From contig OW818676.1 of the NCBI GenBank assembly GCA_942493235.1, positions 3,782,001-3,846,000 on the forward strand: DNA of 64,000 nt. Direction: 5' to 3'. How positions within the stretch are numbered: position 1 is the stretch's first letter; each line of letters opens with the position of its first letter. This DNA is from ENR-C587 sp942493235 (GTDB taxonomy: Bacteria; Bacteroidota; Ignavibacteria; Kapaibacteriales; UBA2268). Of this stretch, positions 45,488 through 53,622 are shown piece by piece. Made by a program: the position numbers and the translations under genes. The notes under the pieces are model-generated. The model saw only the letters and a program-made list of their open reading frames with translations, had not been told where the DNA came from and did not search any database.

Positions 45488-46290
45488 TTTAATCCTTATA
45501 AAAGAAATATTCTCACTTCTACAAAATTACGTAATTTTTTGCTTTATTAAAAGATTATATTAATTAATCAAAAGCTCAATACTTAATATTCTTTTGAATA
45601 AATTGAAATATACTCGTTATGAGTAATGTGAAAAATCAATTCTGATAGAAGTAATTAATTACTATGAACTCTTGCCTGAGTTAGAATAACATTTTTGTAT
45701 TATTGCCTTTGCTCTTCAATTCCAAGAATACTATAATGATACCTCTGTATTACTAAATCTTATTATTATTGTTTTTCAACAGACTGCTAAGAAATTGCTA
45801 ACTTGCTTTAAACCTTTTTAAAATCCAATTGTCAAAACTTAGCACAGGTTGAGAATTAATAAACTAATTATTAGATGTACTATTCAGAGGGCATTATGGG
45901 ACAGGTATGTAAAATAGGAATATTGATTATTTTAATCAGCATCATTGATTTTAGCCAAGCATTTACTATGTCTATTACTGATAATATCAGTAGCAGACCG
46001 AATACAACAATTCAAATTTTAACGCAATCTAATATTGAATTTCTAAAATCAAATTTTACTCATAATATTTTATTCGCAAATGTTACTCATTGATAACTAT
46101 AGCAAAATAAGATTCTTAATTGGAGTATAATATTCGACATTCTATAAATAATCCTAAATTTTTAAGTAACTACTATCACAATTACACTGTCATTGAGTTG
46201 AATTCAATAGTATATGTGATTAACGATTAAGACAATTTAGTTCATTCTTTTCGATATTCTGTTTGTCAATTTAATACAAAGTAATACATA
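45488..46290. other. Intergenic, AT-rich; one possible small gene
   Basis: This 803-bp gap is AT-rich with no strong repeats. The only coding candidate is the 65-codon frame at 45896-46093. The rest has no recognisable signal. Confidence 0.5.
45896..46093 (+). CDS. Possible small secreted peptide
   Basis: A 65-codon frame starts with ATG preceded by AGAGGG (a plausible ribosome site). Residues 1-22 look like a signal peptide (MGQVCKIGILIILISIIDFSQA). The rest is Ser/Thr/Asn-rich (TMSITDNISSRPNTTIQIL). No homologue is recognised. The combination of ribosome site and signal-like start lifts it above background, but AT-rich DNA can produce this by chance. Confidence 0.35.
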   Translation: MGQVCKIGILIILISIIDFSQAFTMSITDNISSRPNTTIQILTQSNIEFLKSNFTHNILFANVTH

Positions 46291-47067
46291 ATGAAATTTG
46301 AAAATACAAATATCACTAATATAATAAAATGCTTCAAGCCCGCTACATTAAGCGAATTAGATAGACTGAAGCTATTAGATAGATATGATATTAAATATAT
46401 TATACCGGACTCCATTCTTTTGGCAGTTATGAGCAAATTTATAGAGTCGTATAAAATTTTAGAAATTGACGGAATTAGAGTATTCCATTATTTCAATCAA
46501 TATTTCGATACTAAAGATTACTTATTTTATAATCAGCACCATAATGGAAAAGTAAATCGAGCTAAAGTCAGATATAGAAATTATAAAGAAACTGGCTCAT
46601 CATTTTTCGAGATAAAGCGAAAATGTAATAATGAAACTCAAAAAGATAGAATCGCTTACAATTCAGAATATAATATCATTGATGAAGCAGCTAAAAATTT
46701 GATTGATGAAAAATTATGCTTAGACTGCAAGGATTTGATACCTAAGCTGCAAGTGTCTTACAAAAGAATAACTTTAATTAATCCAGAGACAAAAGATAAA
46801 ATAACAATCGATTCTGATTTATATTTCAAAAATACTATAAATGACTATAAATTAGATGAGATGTCGATTATTGAAATAAAAACCAAAAAAATTAATCATC
46901 TATCTTTCCCAATTCGGACGTTAAAAGAGATGTATATACGTCCTACCGAAAAGTTAAGTAAGTACTGTTTAGGTCTTGTTTTAACTGATAAAAATGTAAA
47001 ATATAATAAGTTTAAGTCGAAATTATTAATTATCAACAATATATTGAGAAAAACAAATGGATATTAG
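46291..47067 (+). CDS. VTC-domain polyphosphate polymerase-like protein
   Basis: The protein has 258 aa. Tunnel-fold residues of VTC domains are visible: 'LDRYDIKYIIPDSIL' (near residue 30), 'YFNQYFDTKDYLFY', 'NRAKVRYRNYKETGSSFFEIKRK' (basic strand residues R, K), 'LQVSYKRITLIN' and 'SIIEIKTKK' (metal-binding Glu). VTC proteins make polyphosphate from ATP; bacterial versions are less studied. It overlaps the DUF4956 membrane gene by 11 bp, so translation is coupled and the pair probably forms one membrane complex. Confidence 0.88.
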   Translation: MKFENTNITNIIKCFKPATLSELDRLKLLDRYDIKYIIPDSILLAVMSKFIESYKILEIDGIRVFHYFNQYFDTKDYLFYNQHHNGKVNRAKVRYRNYKETGSSFFEIKRKCNNETQKDRIAYNSEYNIIDEAAKNLIDEKLCLDCKDLIPKLQVSYKRITLINPETKDKITIDSDLYFKNTINDYKLDEMSIIEIKTKKINHLSFPIRTLKEMYIRPTEKLSKYCLGLVLTDKNVKYNKFKSKLLIINNILRKTNGY

Positions 47068-47710
47068 TTTGCTATGGGAAACTCCCTTGATCAATCCGGC
47101 TAATTTTACTGCTCTATTAGTAAAATTAGGTTTCAATTTAGCTGTTATTTTTGTAATCGCTAAATTGATTTATTTCCGCTTATACAAAAACAGAACTTAT
47201 TTGTTTACCTTCGTTGTATTAAATATTATTATTTTCTTTGTTTGTTATTTGTTAAATCATTTGACATTGGGGCTGGGATTTTCTTTCGGAATATTTGCAA
47301 TTTTTTCAATTCTTCGATATAGGACTATGAGCCTGCCTATAAAAGAAATGACCTATCTCTTTATTTCTATTAGTATTGCAATTATTAATTCATTAAGCAA
47401 TCAGACCATTAGTTACACAGAATTGATATTTGCTAACTTTGCTATTATTGCAATTACTTTTATTCTCGAAAAAGCTTGGGCAAAAAACGAACATGTAAAA
47501 TACATAATTTATGAAAAAATTGATTTAGTAAAGCCGGCAAAGCGTAAAGAATTATTAGATGATTTAAAAGATAGAACTGGTTTGGAAATTACACGCTGCG
47601 AAATCGGAAAAATTGATTTCCTAAAAGATATTGCCGAAATACGTATTTATTTCGAATCTCCTGAAAATAGTGATTTTGTTAAAGATAAAGATGATGAAGA
47701 CGATGATTAA
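47057..47710 (+). CDS. DUF4956 membrane protein
   Basis: The protein has 217 aa with about four membrane helices ('LGFNLAVIFVIAKLIYF', 'FTFVVLNIIIFFVCYLL', 'GFSFGIFAIFSILRYRTMSLPIKEMTYLF', 'LIFANFAIIAITFIL'), then a soluble 80-aa tail ('EKIDLVKPAKRKELLDDLKDRTGLEITRCEIGKIDFLKDIAEIRIYF'). The sequence 'GLGFSFGIFAIFSILRYRT' is the DUF4956 signature. DUF4956 genes are recurrent neighbours of VTC-domain genes; the protein may anchor the polymerase and be a polyphosphate channel. Ends in an acidic Asp/Glu run. Confidence 0.9.
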   Translation: MDISLLWETPLINPANFTALLVKLGFNLAVIFVIAKLIYFRLYKNRTYLFTFVVLNIIIFFVCYLLNHLTLGLGFSFGIFAIFSILRYRTMSLPIKEMTYLFISISIAIINSLSNQTISYTELIFANFAIIAITFILEKAWAKNEHVKYIIYEKIDLVKPAKRKELLDDLKDRTGLEITRCEIGKIDFLKDIAEIRIYFESPENSDFVKDKDDEDDD

Positions 47711-47853
47711 TCCTCAAAATATAATTGCTGTAAATTAGTTTTTTTTTCTCTTTTTAATCCAATGATTTAGAGGATGTGTAAAAATCTTTTATTAGCACCG
47801 TTTTTCGGCTAATAACGATTACTCAAAGTCTCTGAAGAGTTTGTATAAAATTT

Positions 47854-47932
47854 GTCTTTCTGAACGAAGTGAAGAATCCAGACAAAGCTAACTTATTGAT
47901 AATTCCGGATTCTTCGTTACACTCAGAATGAC
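47854..47932. repeat. CATTCTGA/GAAGAATCC dispersed inverted repeat
   Basis: GTCTTTCTGAACGAAGTG-GAAGAATCC-type left arm and GGATTCTTCGTTACACTC-AGAATGAC right arm. Same family as 16494-16573 and 56792-56870. Confidence 0.85.
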
Positions 47933-48026
47933 GATTTAGAAATATCCGAAGACTGTGAACCTTCCGAAGGTTACAAACCTGCGGAAGGTTTTTCTCTTAC
48001 AGTGAACGAGAATATAGGAGAGTTAT

Positions 48027-48052
48027 CAACCCCACGCTTCCGCGTGGGGTTG
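48027..48052. repeat. CAACCCCACGC hairpin repeat
   Basis: CAACCCCACGC and GCGTGGGGTTG form a perfect 11-bp stem around TTCC. A variant with CCCTACGC/GCGTAGGG is inside the 19264-19397 element; half-copies occur near 13325, 16655 and 56945. Confidence 0.85.
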
Positions 48053-48224
48053 CACGCATTGCGGGGACTTGTAAATAATATAAAAAAAAGAAATCAAAGG
48101 TTTTAAACAGCCTATTTAACCACAGGAGCGACAAGTAGTATTTTGTTTTATTTCATATTGGAAAAGTAATAATTTATCGTAAGGCTTAGGTTATTATTAA
48201 TTACGATTAGCCCAAAACACCTAA

Positions 48225-48261
48225 AATTTAAAAGGCTTCCTTACGGGAAGCCTTTTAAATT
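48225..48261. terminator. Strong bidirectional terminator
   Basis: AATTTAAAAGGCTTCC (48225-48240) and GGAAGCCTTTTAAATT (48246-48261) form a perfect 16-bp stem around TTACG, with A/T tracts on both outer sides. It is placed just after the stop of the minus-strand 48.3 kb gene. Confidence 0.85.
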
Positions 48262-48266
48262 AACGT

Positions 48267-48500
48267 TTAGATTTTAATATCTAAATAGCCCTTTTGCAAT
48301 TGATTTTGTGCAGTTGCCTGCACGCTAGACTGAGGCTGCGAAGAAGAAATTAAAGATAACAACTGCTTTTGAAAACCATCAGACCCCATCGAGTCTTTAA
48401 GCATTTCTGTTTGCAATTGCTTTTGAACCTCATTCTGTACAGTCATAGGAGGCTTAACCTCTGAAGTATTCCTCAGTGATGTTGCAGAGTCTATAGTCAT
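48267..48500 (-). CDS. Small helical protein, possible YjfB-like motility protein
   Basis: The protein has about 77 aa. ATG 48500 has a strong GGAGG 6 bases upstream, so it is preferred over the in-frame ATG at 48530. The sequence is helical and Gln/Ser-rich ('VQNEVQKQLQTEMLKDSMGSDGF', 'QKQLLSLISSSQPQSSV'), with a pattern similar to short YjfB-type putative motility proteins. No membrane segment or signal. Function is unknown and the family match is weak. Confidence 0.7.
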   Translation of the reverse strand: MTIDSATSLRNTSEVKPPMTVQNEVQKQLQTEMLKDSMGSDGFQKQLLSLISSSQPQSSVQATAQNQLQKGYLDIKI

Positions 48501-48616
48501 AATAACCTCCATAATATATGAATTAGGCATTCCTTGCTAAATCTTATTTTTCTAAGTAACGAAATATAATATATATTTATTTTAAAAGCAAGTATTATTT
48601 TATATCAAAAGATAAT

Positions 48617-49141
48617 TTATTTGCCTACTTTTAGCTCGGTCATTGTAAATAAAGCATTTAACTTTAGTCCATCAGATAGCAAAGCTTCTCTGCCGCCCTG
48701 CTCTCTATCAATTACACAAAGTACTGTTTCGATATCCGCACCGAGAGCTTTTAGCTCTTTAGTGCTAATGATTACTTGCCCGCCACTTGTTATCACATCT
48801 TCAATTATCACTAACTTTTTACCTTTTATTTCTGCTCCTTCTGCCAATTTGCAAGTACCATACTCTTTTGCCTTTTTACGAATAAATACTGCCGGCTTAC
48901 CGCAAGCCATTGATATTGCTGTTGCAATTGGGATTCCGCCCATCTCAAGACCGGCAAGGTAATCGAAATCGTCAGGTAAAAGCTTTACCATCTGGTCAGC
49001 AATTGCTTTTATAATTTCTGGATTACTTTCAAATCTGTACTTATCGAAATATTCATTTGAAATTTTTCCGGAACGTAATAAAAATTCACCGGTTAAGTGA
49101 GAAATATCATAAATTGATTCGGCTAATTCTTTTCTATTCAT
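48617..49141 (-). CDS. pyrE: Orotate phosphoribosyltransferase
   Basis: The protein has 174 aa from ATG 49141. It shows the PRTase PRPP-binding motif 'KLVIIEDVITSGGQVI' (about residues 108-123), the conserved 'GLEMGGIPIATAISMA' and the catalytic loop region 'FIRKKAKEYGTCKLAEG'. It attaches orotate to PRPP to form OMP in pyrimidine synthesis. Short PyrE forms of this length are common in Chlorobi/Bacteroidota relatives. It stands alone, divergent from the 49.3 kb HAMP-GAF gene. Confidence 0.92.
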   Translation of the reverse strand: MNRKELAESIYDISHLTGEFLLRSGKISNEYFDKYRFESNPEIIKAIADQMVKLLPDDFDYLAGLEMGGIPIATAISMACGKPAVFIRKKAKEYGTCKLAEGAEIKGKKLVIIEDVITSGGQVIISTKELKALGADIETVLCVIDREQGGREALLSDGLKLNALFTMTELKVGK

Positions 49142-49275
49142 TGCAAACTCTCATTTTTTTTTTCTTGTACAAAATAATTCTTGCAATTATAGTTAATTTT
49201 CTTTAGATATGTAATATTTTTCTTTACATTAGTAAAGAAATTTGGTTTTTTTATACAATGTATTAAGAGAAAACA

Positions 49276-50562
49276 ATGTCTATTAAAAAGCTATCTTTAA
49301 TCCTACTAATAATTTCTCTAATTATCCAGAGTTTACTATTTGTTTTTACTCGTATTGCTTTAACTAAGCAAATTGAAATTATCAGCAACGATAATAAGAT
49401 AGATTCACTAACTGCATCATTAAATATTATTGAAAAAAATATTCTGCTTACTAATTTTTACTCAAATCATTTCTCTGCTAATCTAAGCGATAGCTTGAAC
49501 ATAGAAATATGTAAAGACAGGTTTATTATATCTAACTCTGAAATCGAATCTCAATTTATTAATATAAATAATATTTTAAAAGCTGTTAATCCAAGTTTAC
49601 TGTCTCATAATAAAGATTTAAAATATTTTTTAATCGAGTTCGAAACTTATATAAAATCATTGAAAACACATAATGAACTATTTAATTCGGAATTTTATAA
49701 ATTGGATTATAATGCTTCGCTTGAGCTTTCTCAAAAAATAGATTCTTTTACAAGAATTTCTGACATTCTAATAAGGAGAAATATTAAGGAGTTAGCAGTA
49801 AAATCAAGCTATTATTTCGATATTTCCGGAATTCTCACTTTTATCCAATTTTTAATACTAATAGTGTATTTATCGGTAATTTATAGGTCTATTTATAAGT
49901 CTTTTCAGTATTTAATGGAATCAGCAAACCAGATAATTAATGGAAATCTTGATTTATCTCCCCCAAAAGTAATCTATAACAACGAAATGGGAGTTTTGCT
50001 TAAAATATTTAATAAAATGATATTGCACTTACAAGAAAACCAAGAAACAATAAATGTACGAAGATGGATTAGAATCGGTGAGAATAATTTATACGAGACA
50101 GTTACTAATAAAAGTACTATCAGTAATTATACTAATTCGGTATTGTCTCAACTTTGCCATTATATTTCTGCCTCTTGTGGTGCATTTTATACTTACGAAC
50201 CAATTGATAAATATCTGCATCTATCGGCATCTTATGCTTTGATTGACGCAAATTTACGTAAGAGTGTAAAGTTAGAAGAAACAATACTCGGAGAAGCTGT
50301 TTTGAATAAAGATATTAGTATCATAAATAATATTCCCGAAGGATACATCAAAATCGAATCTTCACTCGGCAATACTATGCCGAAAAATTTACTTATTATA
50401 CCCATTTATTATGACGAACAGTTGCTTGCGGCTATCGAAATAGCTAAATATAACGAAATTAGCGATATTGAAAAAGAATATCTAACCATAGCACAGAAAA
50501 TCATAGCTAATACTTTTTTATCAAATTGGAATAAAGAAATCAAGGAATCATGGAACATATAG
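49276..50562 (+). CDS. Membrane HAMP-GAF protein without an output domain
   Basis: The protein has 428 aa with two membrane helices (about residues 6-25 'SLILLIISLIIQSLLFVF' and 195-215 'ILTFIQFLILIVYLSVIY'). The 170 residues between form a periplasmic helical sensor. A HAMP linker follows (about 215-265, 'ANQIINGNLDLSPPKVIYNNEMGVLLKIFNKM'). The C-terminal 150 residues are a GAF domain ('SYALIDANLRKSVKLEETILGEAVLNK', 'NLLIIPIYYDEQLLAAIEIAK'). No kinase, cyclase or receptor domain is present, so it must pass its signal to a partner. The next gene, cheR, overlaps by 13 bp and is probably that partner. Confidence 0.88.
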   Translation: MSIKKLSLILLIISLIIQSLLFVFTRIALTKQIEIISNDNKIDSLTASLNIIEKNILLTNFYSNHFSANLSDSLNIEICKDRFIISNSEIESQFININNILKAVNPSLLSHNKDLKYFLIEFETYIKSLKTHNELFNSEFYKLDYNASLELSQKIDSFTRISDILIRRNIKELAVKSSYYFDISGILTFIQFLILIVYLSVIYRSIYKSFQYLMESANQIINGNLDLSPPKVIYNNEMGVLLKIFNKMILHLQENQETINVRRWIRIGENNLYETVTNKSTISNYTNSVLSQLCHYISASCGAFYTYEPIDKYLHLSASYALIDANLRKSVKLEETILGEAVLNKDISIINNIPEGYIKIESSLGNTMPKNLLIIPIYYDEQLLAAIEIAKYNEISDIEKEYLTIAQKIIANTFLSNWNKEIKESWNI

Positions 50563-51365
50563 ATAACATAGAATTAGAATTATTATTAGATGCTATATTT
50601 AAAAAATACGGATATGATTTTAGAAACTATGCTCATTCTTCTTTAAAAAGACGTGTTCAAGGCTATTTAATTAAAGCAGGCGTAACCAAAATCAGTGAGC
50701 TGATACCCAAGATTTTGTATGATACAAAAATATTTCAGGGACTACTTAACGAATTTTCTATTCAAGTAACCGATATGTTTCGCGATACGAATATATTTAA
50801 ATCATTGAGAGTCAAAGTACTACCTTATCTAAAGACATATCCTTACTTTAAAATTTGGCATGCCGGTTGCTCCTCCGGCGAAGAAGTATATTCTCTTGCC
50901 ATATTATTAAAAGAAGAAGGGATTTACGACAGAGCAACTATCTATGCAACGGATTTTAACGACGTCGCTCTTCAGAAAGCAAGCGAAGGGATTTATCCAC
51001 TGGCAAATATTCAAAAATATACCGAAAATTACATAGCAGCCGGCTGCTCAGGTTCATTTTCAGATTATTACCATGCCGGATACGAGTCTGCTATTATCAG
51101 CCCTTCTCTTAAAGAAAAAATAACATTTGCCAATCATAATTTAGTTACGGATTCTTCTTTTGGAGAGATGAACTTGATAATCTGCCGTAACGTATTAATA
51201 TATTTCGATAAGCAATTACAGAACAAAGTATTGGAATTATTCCGAGACAGCCTGATTCATAAAGGATTTATGTTACTCGGCACTAAAGAAACAGTCGCAT
51301 TCTCGAGCTGCGATACCTGCTTTACTGCCATCAGTGAAAAAGAGAAAATATACCAGAAGAAATAA
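50550..51365 (+). CDS. cheR: CheR-type protein-glutamate methyltransferase
   Basis: The protein has 271 aa. The N-terminal helical CheR domain ('IFKKYGYDFRNYAHSSLKRRVQGYLIK', 'LLNEFSIQVTDMFRD') contains the Arg-rich receptor-contact helix. The SAM-binding domain has 'KIWHAGCSSGEEVYSLAILL', 'YATDFNDVALQKASEGIYP' and 'MNLIICRNVLIYFDKQLQNKVL'. It methylates glutamates on chemoreceptors or related signalling proteins. It overlaps the HAMP-GAF gene by 13 bp. No cheB, cheA or receptor is in the window, so this is an orphan or alternative pathway member. Confidence 0.93.
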   Translation: MEHIDNIELELLLDAIFKKYGYDFRNYAHSSLKRRVQGYLIKAGVTKISELIPKILYDTKIFQGLLNEFSIQVTDMFRDTNIFKSLRVKVLPYLKTYPYFKIWHAGCSSGEEVYSLAILLKEEGIYDRATIYATDFNDVALQKASEGIYPLANIQKYTENYIAAGCSGSFSDYYHAGYESAIISPSLKEKITFANHNLVTDSSFGEMNLIICRNVLIYFDKQLQNKVLELFRDSLIHKGFMLLGTKETVAFSSCDTCFTAISEKEKIYQKK

Positions 51366-51409
51366 TATCGTTTGCACATTCAAAAACCTGATTTGAATGG
51401 TAATTGCGA

Positions 51410-52273
51410 TTACTTATTCAACTTTGAATATGGGTCTATATCATTTGTAAGCCATAGATTAGCACCTATCATAGAACCTTTACCTACGGTTACTCTTCCC
51501 AGTATTGTAGTATTGGGATATATAGTAACATCATCTTCGATAATTGGGTGGCGAGGAATTCCTTTAATCGGTTTTCCGTTTTCATCTAATGCCATTACTT
51601 TAGCTCCGAGAGTTACTCCTTGGTAAATTTTAACATTATTACCGATAATAGAAGTCTCCCCTATTACTAATCCTGTGCCATGGTCAATAAAAAATGATTC
51701 TCCGACTTCAGCCCCAGGATGTATATCTATACCTGTTTTTGAATGGGCTATTTCGTTCATCAGCCTTGGTATAATTGGGACTTCAGATAAATATAGTTCA
51801 TGAGCTACTCTATGATATAATATGGCTTTAAGTGCCGGATAGCATAAATATATTTCAATATAATTTTTAGCCGCCGGGTCATTATAATATGCAGAATGAA
51901 TATCTTTCTGAAGCAGGTTTTTTATTTTAGGTAATGAATTGAAAGTATTATCTATAATAAACTCAATTTTCTTTTTTGTATCTTCAATTGAGTCGAAATC
52001 TTCAATTAATCTATAAGCATAATACATTTGCTCGGCAAGCATATCGGAAGCTTTGTAAATATCTCTGCCGATTAGATACTCAAGTGAATTATTGTTTGCT
52101 TGATAAGTATAGCAGTATGGGAGTAAAATTCTTTCAAATAATGTTAATATTTCCGTAACAGTATTTTTATCAATTAATCTTGCAGTACCTGCCTGAATAA
52201 TGTTACATTCGTTTTCTTTTGAAAGCGTACTAATCAAATTTTTAAAATCAATACTAACTAAATTGTTACTCAT
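51410..52273 (-). CDS. cysE: Serine O-acetyltransferase
   Basis: The protein has about 287 aa. ATG 52273 follows GGAGTG about 7 bases upstream; a TTG at 52285 is the alternative. An N-terminal helical domain (about 1-150, 'YIEIYLCYPALKAILYHRVAHELY') precedes the hexapeptide-repeat left-handed helix: 'GIDIHPGAEVGESFFIDHGTGLVIGE', 'IIGNNVKIYQGVTLGA', 'HPIIEDDVTIYPNTTILGRVTVGKGSMIGANL'. The catalytic His/Asp region (HPGA, DHGTG) is conserved. It makes O-acetylserine for cysteine synthesis. Length is typical of the SATase/EpsC type. Confidence 0.93.
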   Translation of the reverse strand: MSNNLVSIDFKNLISTLSKENECNIIQAGTARLIDKNTVTEILTLFERILLPYCYTYQANNNSLEYLIGRDIYKASDMLAEQMYYAYRLIEDFDSIEDTKKKIEFIIDNTFNSLPKIKNLLQKDIHSAYYNDPAAKNYIEIYLCYPALKAILYHRVAHELYLSEVPIIPRLMNEIAHSKTGIDIHPGAEVGESFFIDHGTGLVIGETSIIGNNVKIYQGVTLGAKVMALDENGKPIKGIPRHPIIEDDVTIYPNTTILGRVTVGKGSMIGANLWLTNDIDPYSKLNK

Positions 52274-52530
52274 TTCGCACTCCAAAGCTATTAATTGTGT
52301 TTTTCAAATTAAGTAATTTCTGTATTAAATCAAAGTATTATTTGAATATTTTTACTAATTCTTCTGCAAATGTGTCTGATTCGGCACAATAATCTCCACA
52401 AATCACAATCTTTCGAATATTTACCATTATAAATCAGAAAAAAACACTAATAGCACACAATACAAAAAAAAAGATTACGTCTAAGTACATCTTTAGTTAA
52501 GGGGAATAGTATTAACTATCATAAAAATAT

Positions 52531-53391
52531 ATGAGAATTACTAAACAATACACAAATCGTGAAAGTCAGTCTCTTGACAAGTATTTGCAAGAGATAGGAA
52601 GAGTTGAGCTTCTTGATGGCGATGAGGAAATCGACCTCGCACAATCTATCCGCAAGGGTGGGTTTGATGGCACTCGATCTCTTGAGAAATTAGTTAAGGC
52701 GAATCTTAGATTCGTCGTCTCGGTTGCTAAGCAATATCAGAATCAGGGTCTTTCTCTCGGCGATTTAATCAATGAGGGTAATCTTGGTCTAATTAAAGCC
52801 GCTAAAAGATTTGACGAGACTCGCGGTTTTAAATTCATTTCTTATGCCGTATGGTGGATTAGACAATCCATTCTTCAGGCACTTGCCGAACAATCGCGTA
52901 TAGTTCGTCTTCCACTCAACAGAGTAGGCGCACTTAACAAAATCGGTAAAAAGTTCAGCGAGCTTGAGCAGAAATATGAGCGTGAACCTACTGCCGCTGA
53001 ATTAGCTGAACAGTTAGAAATGACTATTCCCGAAATAGCAGAAACTATAAAAATATCGGGAAGACATCTTTCAGTTGATGCTCCGTTTGTTCAAGGTGAA
53101 GATAACAGACTGCTTGACATTCTACCAAATGAACAGCAGCCGCCGCCGGATTCAGAACTTATTCGCGAATCATTGCGCGAAGAGGTTAAGCAGGTGCTTA
53201 CTACTTTGAGCACTCGCGAAGCTGAAGTGATTAAGTTATACTTCGGTTTAGACGGTCAGGCACTTACTCTTGAAGAAATAGGTGAGAAGTTTAATTTGAC
53301 TCGTGAACGTGTACGCCAGATTAAAGAAAAAGCTATCAGAAGGCTTCGTCACGCTTCTCGTTCCAAATCATTAAGAACATATTTAGGATAA
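52531..53391 (+). CDS. rpoD: Primary RNA polymerase sigma factor (RpoD, short type)
   Basis: The protein has 286 aa, the short form seen in Bacteroidota and relatives. Region 1.2/2: 'DKYLQEIGRVELLDGDEEIDLAQSIR', 'LRFVVSVAKQYQNQGLSLGDLINEGNLGLIKAAKRFD', 'FKFISYAVWWIRQSILQALAEQSR'. Region 3/4: 'GREPTAAELAEQLEM'-type helix, 'LDILPNEQQPPPDSEL' and the region 4 helix-turn-helix 'LTLEEIGEKFNLTRERVRQIKEKAIRRLR'. It directs core promoter recognition. ATG follows an AT-rich leader. A hairpin terminator follows at about 53450. Confidence 0.96.
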   Translation: MRITKQYTNRESQSLDKYLQEIGRVELLDGDEEIDLAQSIRKGGFDGTRSLEKLVKANLRFVVSVAKQYQNQGLSLGDLINEGNLGLIKAAKRFDETRGFKFISYAVWWIRQSILQALAEQSRIVRLPLNRVGALNKIGKKFSELEQKYEREPTAAELAEQLEMTIPEIAETIKISGRHLSVDAPFVQGEDNRLLDILPNEQQPPPDSELIRESLREEVKQVLTTLSTREAEVIKLYFGLDGQALTLEEIGEKFNLTRERVRQIKEKAIRRLRHASRSKSLRTYLG

Positions 53392-53449
53392 ATTTTAAGG
53401 TACTCAATGAAATCTTTGATTTACTAAATTTTGTTTTATCCCTTTAAGA

Positions 53450-53490
53450 GAGCAGTTTCTATTTTGATTCTGCTCTTTTGATTTTTTTTC
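53450..53490 (+). terminator. Terminator after rpoD
   Basis: GAGCAG (53450-53455) and CTGCTC (53470-53475) form a short stem followed by TTTTGATTTTTTTT, a good U tract, 60 bp after the rpoD stop. Confidence 0.75.
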
Positions 53491-53622
53491 CATTAGTACG
53501 GTTTTTGACTAAGAAAGATAAATTTACTACGAAATCATATATATATTTTGTTTATATGTAAAAAAATACTTAATTTGAAATGTTATAGTTTGAACCATCA
53601 TAATTTTTCTTTAGGAGTGAAA

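Larger units (their letters stand above)
47711..48266. other. Intergenic composite repeats and terminator
   Basis: This 556-bp gap has no supported gene. It contains a GAAGAATCC/GGATTCTTC inverted repeat (47854-47932), AACCTTCCGAAGGTT (47951-47965) followed by a CCTGCGGAAGG motif, a perfect CAACCCCACGC hairpin (48027-48052) and a strong terminator (48225-48261). Phrases such as 'ACTCAAAGTCTCTGA' are shared with 16443-16459. Confidence 0.75.

Noticed and set aside
53548..53622. Longer start for the WG-repeat gene
   Set aside because: The upstream start is TTG without a ribosome site, while ATG 53623 follows AGGAGTG.
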